Shown here one piece after another: positions 49,486-52,138 of a stretch of DNA of 52,138 nt (position 1 is the first letter of the stretch; each line of letters starts with the position of its first letter). The notes under the pieces were generated by a model. It did no database searches. It saw only the letters and a list, made by a program, of their open reading frames with translations, and had not been told where the DNA came from. The stretch spans positions 1 to 52,138 of the forward strand of contig NZ_CP066782.1 in the NCBI RefSeq assembly GCF_019186805.1, written 5' to 3'. Both the position numbers and the translations under genes were made by a program. The stretch comes from Comamonas fluminis. GTDB taxonomy: Bacteria > Pseudomonadota > Gammaproteobacteria > Burkholderiales > Burkholderiaceae_C.

Positions 49486-52138
49486 ATGAGCGATCAATAC
49501 ACCTACGCAAGATTTTGGCGATGCGCGCTACAAGTCAATCCTGTCGGCTACAACGGCACCTACAGGGGAGCCGATCACGGGCTGGATGAGGGCGGCTACA
49601 ACCAAGCGCTGCTTCAAAAGTGCCTTGAGCTGGGTATCACGGTTGTCGGGTTGGCCGACCACGGCAGCGTGGCCAGCGTCGATGCCTTGCGTCAGGTGCT
49701 ACAGCCGCGCGGGATCGTGGTATTTCCCGGCTTCGAGATCGCCTCGAACGACAAGACCCATTACGTCTGCCTGTTCTCCGAGGAAACCACAGGGCAGCAA
49801 CTTGAACGCTACCTTGGCAATCTCGATCTTCTTGACCCAACAGACGGTGTTCGCCCGTCTCGGTTGAGTTCCGAGCAGTTGATCGAGAAGGTCGATCAAC
49901 TCGGAGGCTTCATCTACGCTGCGCACTGTACGTCGGACAGTGGGCTTCTAAAAAACCGGCTCAACCATGTGTGGAAGCTCCACAAGCTCCGCGCAGCCCA
50001 GATTCCGGGGCCGATAGATGACTTGGCTGGGGTGGAAAGTGACTTCTACCGTAGGGTGCTGCTGAACAAGGATGATGCCTACCGGCGCGAGAGGCCCGTA
50101 GCCGTCATCAATGCCAAGGATGTTGCAAAGCCGGAGGACTTGGAGCAGCCCGGTGCCACTTGCTTCATCAAGATGACGCGGCCGAACTTTGCCGCGTTCA
50201 AGGTTGCCTTTCTCGATCCGGGATCGCGAATCCGCCTCAACTCTCAGCAGGCCCAAAGCCCGATTGGCAAGGTTGTACGCATGACCGTGGCGGGCGGCTA
50301 CCTTGATGGCGTCAGGGTGGACTTTTCCGACCACCTCAACACGGTGATTGGCGGCCGTGGAACGGGTAAGTCAACCTTGCTCGAATGCCTGCGCTTCGCC
50401 TTGGACTTGCCACCCAAAGGCAAGCAGGCCCAGAAGCTCCACCAAGAGATCATCAAGGAGAACCTTGGTCGCTCGGCCGGACGGGTTGAGCTGACAGTAG
50501 TGTCCTCTGCCCAGAACGGCAAGCAGTACACCATCTCGCGCCGTCATGGCGAGCCGCCGATGGTGCGCGACATGGATGGCAATGTCTCCACCCTGCTTCC
50601 GCGCGACTTGCTGCCGGGCATCGACATTTATGGGCAGAACGAGATTTACGAGCTGGCCCAAGATGAAACCAGCCGGGTGCAGTTGCTGGATCGCTTCCTT
50701 CCTCAAGACGGACAGTACGAGTCCAAGAGCGCCGACGTGCATAGGCGCTTGAAGGACAACCAGCAGAAGCTCACGAAGTCCCTGACCGATCTCGACGAGC
50801 TGAATGCACAGGTTGAGCGCTTGCCCAAGCTGGAAGAGCAGCTTCGCGGTTTTGATGAGCTGGGGATCAAGGAGAAGCTGGCCAAGACCTCATTGCTCGC
50901 GCGCGAGCGAGAGATTGCCAAGACCGCGACCGAGGGCGTAAAGAGCTTCCGCGACGCACTTACAGACCTGCGTGACAGCTTGCCTGACCTTGACTTCATC
51001 AACGATGAGGCGCTTGAGGGCTTGCCTGACGCTGCCCAGTTGCTCGCCATGCGCACGACGCTGGATGGACTCAAGCAGGGGTTCACCGGCCATCTGACCG
51101 CGATGCAGGCCTTGCTTGATGACAAGGCGGGACAGTTCACCACCCAGCATGACGCATGGCAGCAGGCGATTCAGGCGCACGATGTCGAGTTAGAGAAGGC
51201 GCTGCGCACGTTACCCGCCACTGCTGGAAAGAGCGGGCAGGAGGTCGGTGTTGCCTATCAGAAGTTGATGGGGGAGATCGAGCGCATCAAGCCCATGAAG
51301 TCGCGGGCGACTACGCACGAGTCCCAGCGCGACACCTTGCGTCAGGAACGGCGCAACCTGTTGGCCGAGCTGTCTGATTTGCGTGCGCAACGCATACAGG
51401 CGTTGCAGAAGGCCGCGAAGAAGCTGAACAGGCGACTTGAGGGCAAGCTCAAGGTGGAGATCGTGCCGGAGGCTGACCGCACGCCCTTGATGACCTTCCT
51501 GCTGGGTTGCAAGCTGGACGGTGTTGGCGAAAAGCGGCTTGCGTTCATTGAGGAAGCTGAGACGATCAGCCCACTGTCGCTGGCCCAGTCGATTCAGAAA
51601 GGGTCTGCCGACGTGCAACTCGATTGGGGCGTCACGCAGATGGTGGCCGACGCACTCACCAAGCTCCAGTCGTCTCAGCTTATGGAGCTGGAGGCCTTGG
51701 AGCTGGAGCATCGGGCGGACATATTTTTGAATGTCGCTCACGGCCAAGCCGATCCGGTATTCCGGCCGCTCAACAAGCTCTCCACGGGTCAGCAGTGCAC
51801 TGCAATCCTGCACATGCTGCTGCTTGAGAACGTTGATCCCCTTCTCATGGATCAGCCGGAGGACAACCTTGACAATGCCTTCATCGCAGATCGGATCGTC
51901 GCCGAGTTGAGGGAGGCAAAGACCAGTCGGCAGTTCTTGTTCGCTACACACAACGCGAACATTCCGGTGTTCGGTGATGCCGAGTGGATTGGCGTGTTCA
52001 CGGCCGCTGAAAACCAAGGGCGTCTCGGGCTGGAAGCGCAAGGCTCGATTGACGTTCCCGTGATTCGGGATCAGGTGGCCAGCATTCTGGAAGGCGGGCG
52101 CGACGCCTTCATCCAGCGCAAAGAGAAGTACGAGTTCT
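49486..52138 (+). CDS. TrlF-like PHP-domain/AAA ATPase, running to the window end
   Basis: 884 complete codons from the ATG at 49486 (AGGGAGGA upstream), then one extra T at the border. The N-terminal PHP-type phosphoesterase domain is residues 1-250 (LGITVVGLADHGSVASVDAL, GGFIYAAHC). SMC/ABC-like ATPase: Walker A GGRGTGKSTLLE (about 289), coiled coil about 400-700, signature LSTGQQ (about 766), Walker B LLMDQPEDNLDN (about 787), His switch ATHNANIPV. Such proteins accompany restriction systems and are regarded as defence ATPases. The sequence ends at EGGRDAFIQRKEKYEF, close to the expected C-terminus. Confidence 0.82.
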   Translation, partial: MSDQYTYARFWRCALQVNPVGYNGTYRGADHGLDEGGYNQALLQKCLELGITVVGLADHGSVASVDALRQVLQPRGIVVFPGFEIASNDKTHYVCLFSEETTGQQLERYLGNLDLLDPTDGVRPSRLSSEQLIEKVDQLGGFIYAAHCTSDSGLLKNRLNHVWKLHKLRAAQIPGPIDDLAGVESDFYRRVLLNKDDAYRRERPVAVINAKDVAKPEDLEQPGATCFIKMTRPNFAAFKVAFLDPGSRIRLNSQQAQSPIGKVVRMTVAGGYLDGVRVDFSDHLNTVIGGRGTGKSTLLECLRFALDLPPKGKQAQKLHQEIIKENLGRSAGRVELTVVSSAQNGKQYTISRRHGEPPMVRDMDGNVSTLLPRDLLPGIDIYGQNEIYELAQDETSRVQLLDRFLPQDGQYESKSADVHRRLKDNQQKLTKSLTDLDELNAQVERLPKLEEQLRGFDELGIKEKLAKTSLLAREREIAKTATEGVKSFRDALTDLRDSLPDLDFINDEALEGLPDAAQLLAMRTTLDGLKQGFTGHLTAMQALLDDKAGQFTTQHDAWQQAIQAHDVELEKALRTLPATAGKSGQEVGVAYQKLMGEIERIKPMKSRATTHESQRDTLRQERRNLLAELSDLRAQRIQALQKAAKKLNRRLEGKLKVEIVPEADRTPLMTFLLGCKLDGVGEKRLAFIEEAETISPLSLAQSIQKGSADVQLDWGVTQMVADALTKLQSSQLMELEALELEHRADIFLNVAHGQADPVFRPLNKLSTGQQCTAILHMLLLENVDPLLMDQPEDNLDNAFIADRIVAELREAKTSRQFLFATHNANIPVFGDAEWIGVFTAAENQGRLGLEAQGSIDVPVIRDQVASILEGGRDAFIQRKEKYEF

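Overview
The window reads as a mosaic plasmid, or plasmid-derived region, from a betaproteobacterium of the Burkholderiales, most likely Comamonadaceae. The pointers are an intact IS1071 (exactly 3,204 bp), a Tn402/Tn5053-type transposition module, H-NS and KfrA-like proteins of beta-proteobacterial plasmid type, and a chromosome-style minor pilin plus anmK block. The genus assignment is inference. No rRNA, tRNA, integron or CRISPR array was seen.

Module 1 (about 1-7.2 kb) is a plasmid core: a RelB/YafQ-type toxin-antitoxin pair, a DEDDh exonuclease overlapping a HAD hydrolase, ParA with a small ParB-like partner and a ParC-like protein, a ColE2-type RepA and a CHC2-primase-like protein. It is threaded by at least six AT-rich palindromic elements built on TATAGGTAGGTATATATATA. 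A 288-bp miniature Tn3-type element and an IS91-family transposase follow.

Module 2 (9.3-18.7 kb) looks chromosomal: pilE-fimT-pilV-pilW-pilX-pilY1, an unknown gene, anmK and the 3' end of a further gene. A perfect 76-bp direct repeat brackets it, one copy inside the IS91 transposase (7780) and one at the junction with the next module (18703). This is either a recombination scar or an assembly join.

Module 3 (18.7-25.5 kb) is an IncQ-2/IncP-like mobilisation region (mobE, mobD, mobC, oriT, mobB, relaxase) followed by BrnT/BrnA. A 127-bp tandem duplication has shifted the relaxase frame so that it runs in frame into BrnT.

Module 4 (25.5-35.5 kb) is a one-ended Tn402-like tniABQR module, then remnants of an FTR1 permease, an IS3 element and an IS66 element, and then IS1071.

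Module 5 (35.5-47.9 kb) is a second maintenance backbone: KfrA, a tyrosine recombinase, a ParA pair, H-NS, an S49 protease, ParB, and ParM with a ParR-like gene and an AT-rich parC-like site. It ends in an unusual array: a 22-bp-period iteron block (GTCACGTCRCGYC) and three small unknown genes set in a repeated framework of structured GC-rich hairpins, GTCAC repeats, partly shared leaders and near-identical terminators. This array is the best candidate for an undescribed system.

The right end (47.9-52.1 kb) holds an IS3 element, the 3' remnant of a type ISP restriction-modification gene and a nearly complete TrlF-like PHP-ATPase, that is, a defence locus. The TrlF frame reaches the last base with a single T left over, and the first two bases of the window (GA) would complete a TGA stop. 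This is compatible with a closed circle but does not prove it.
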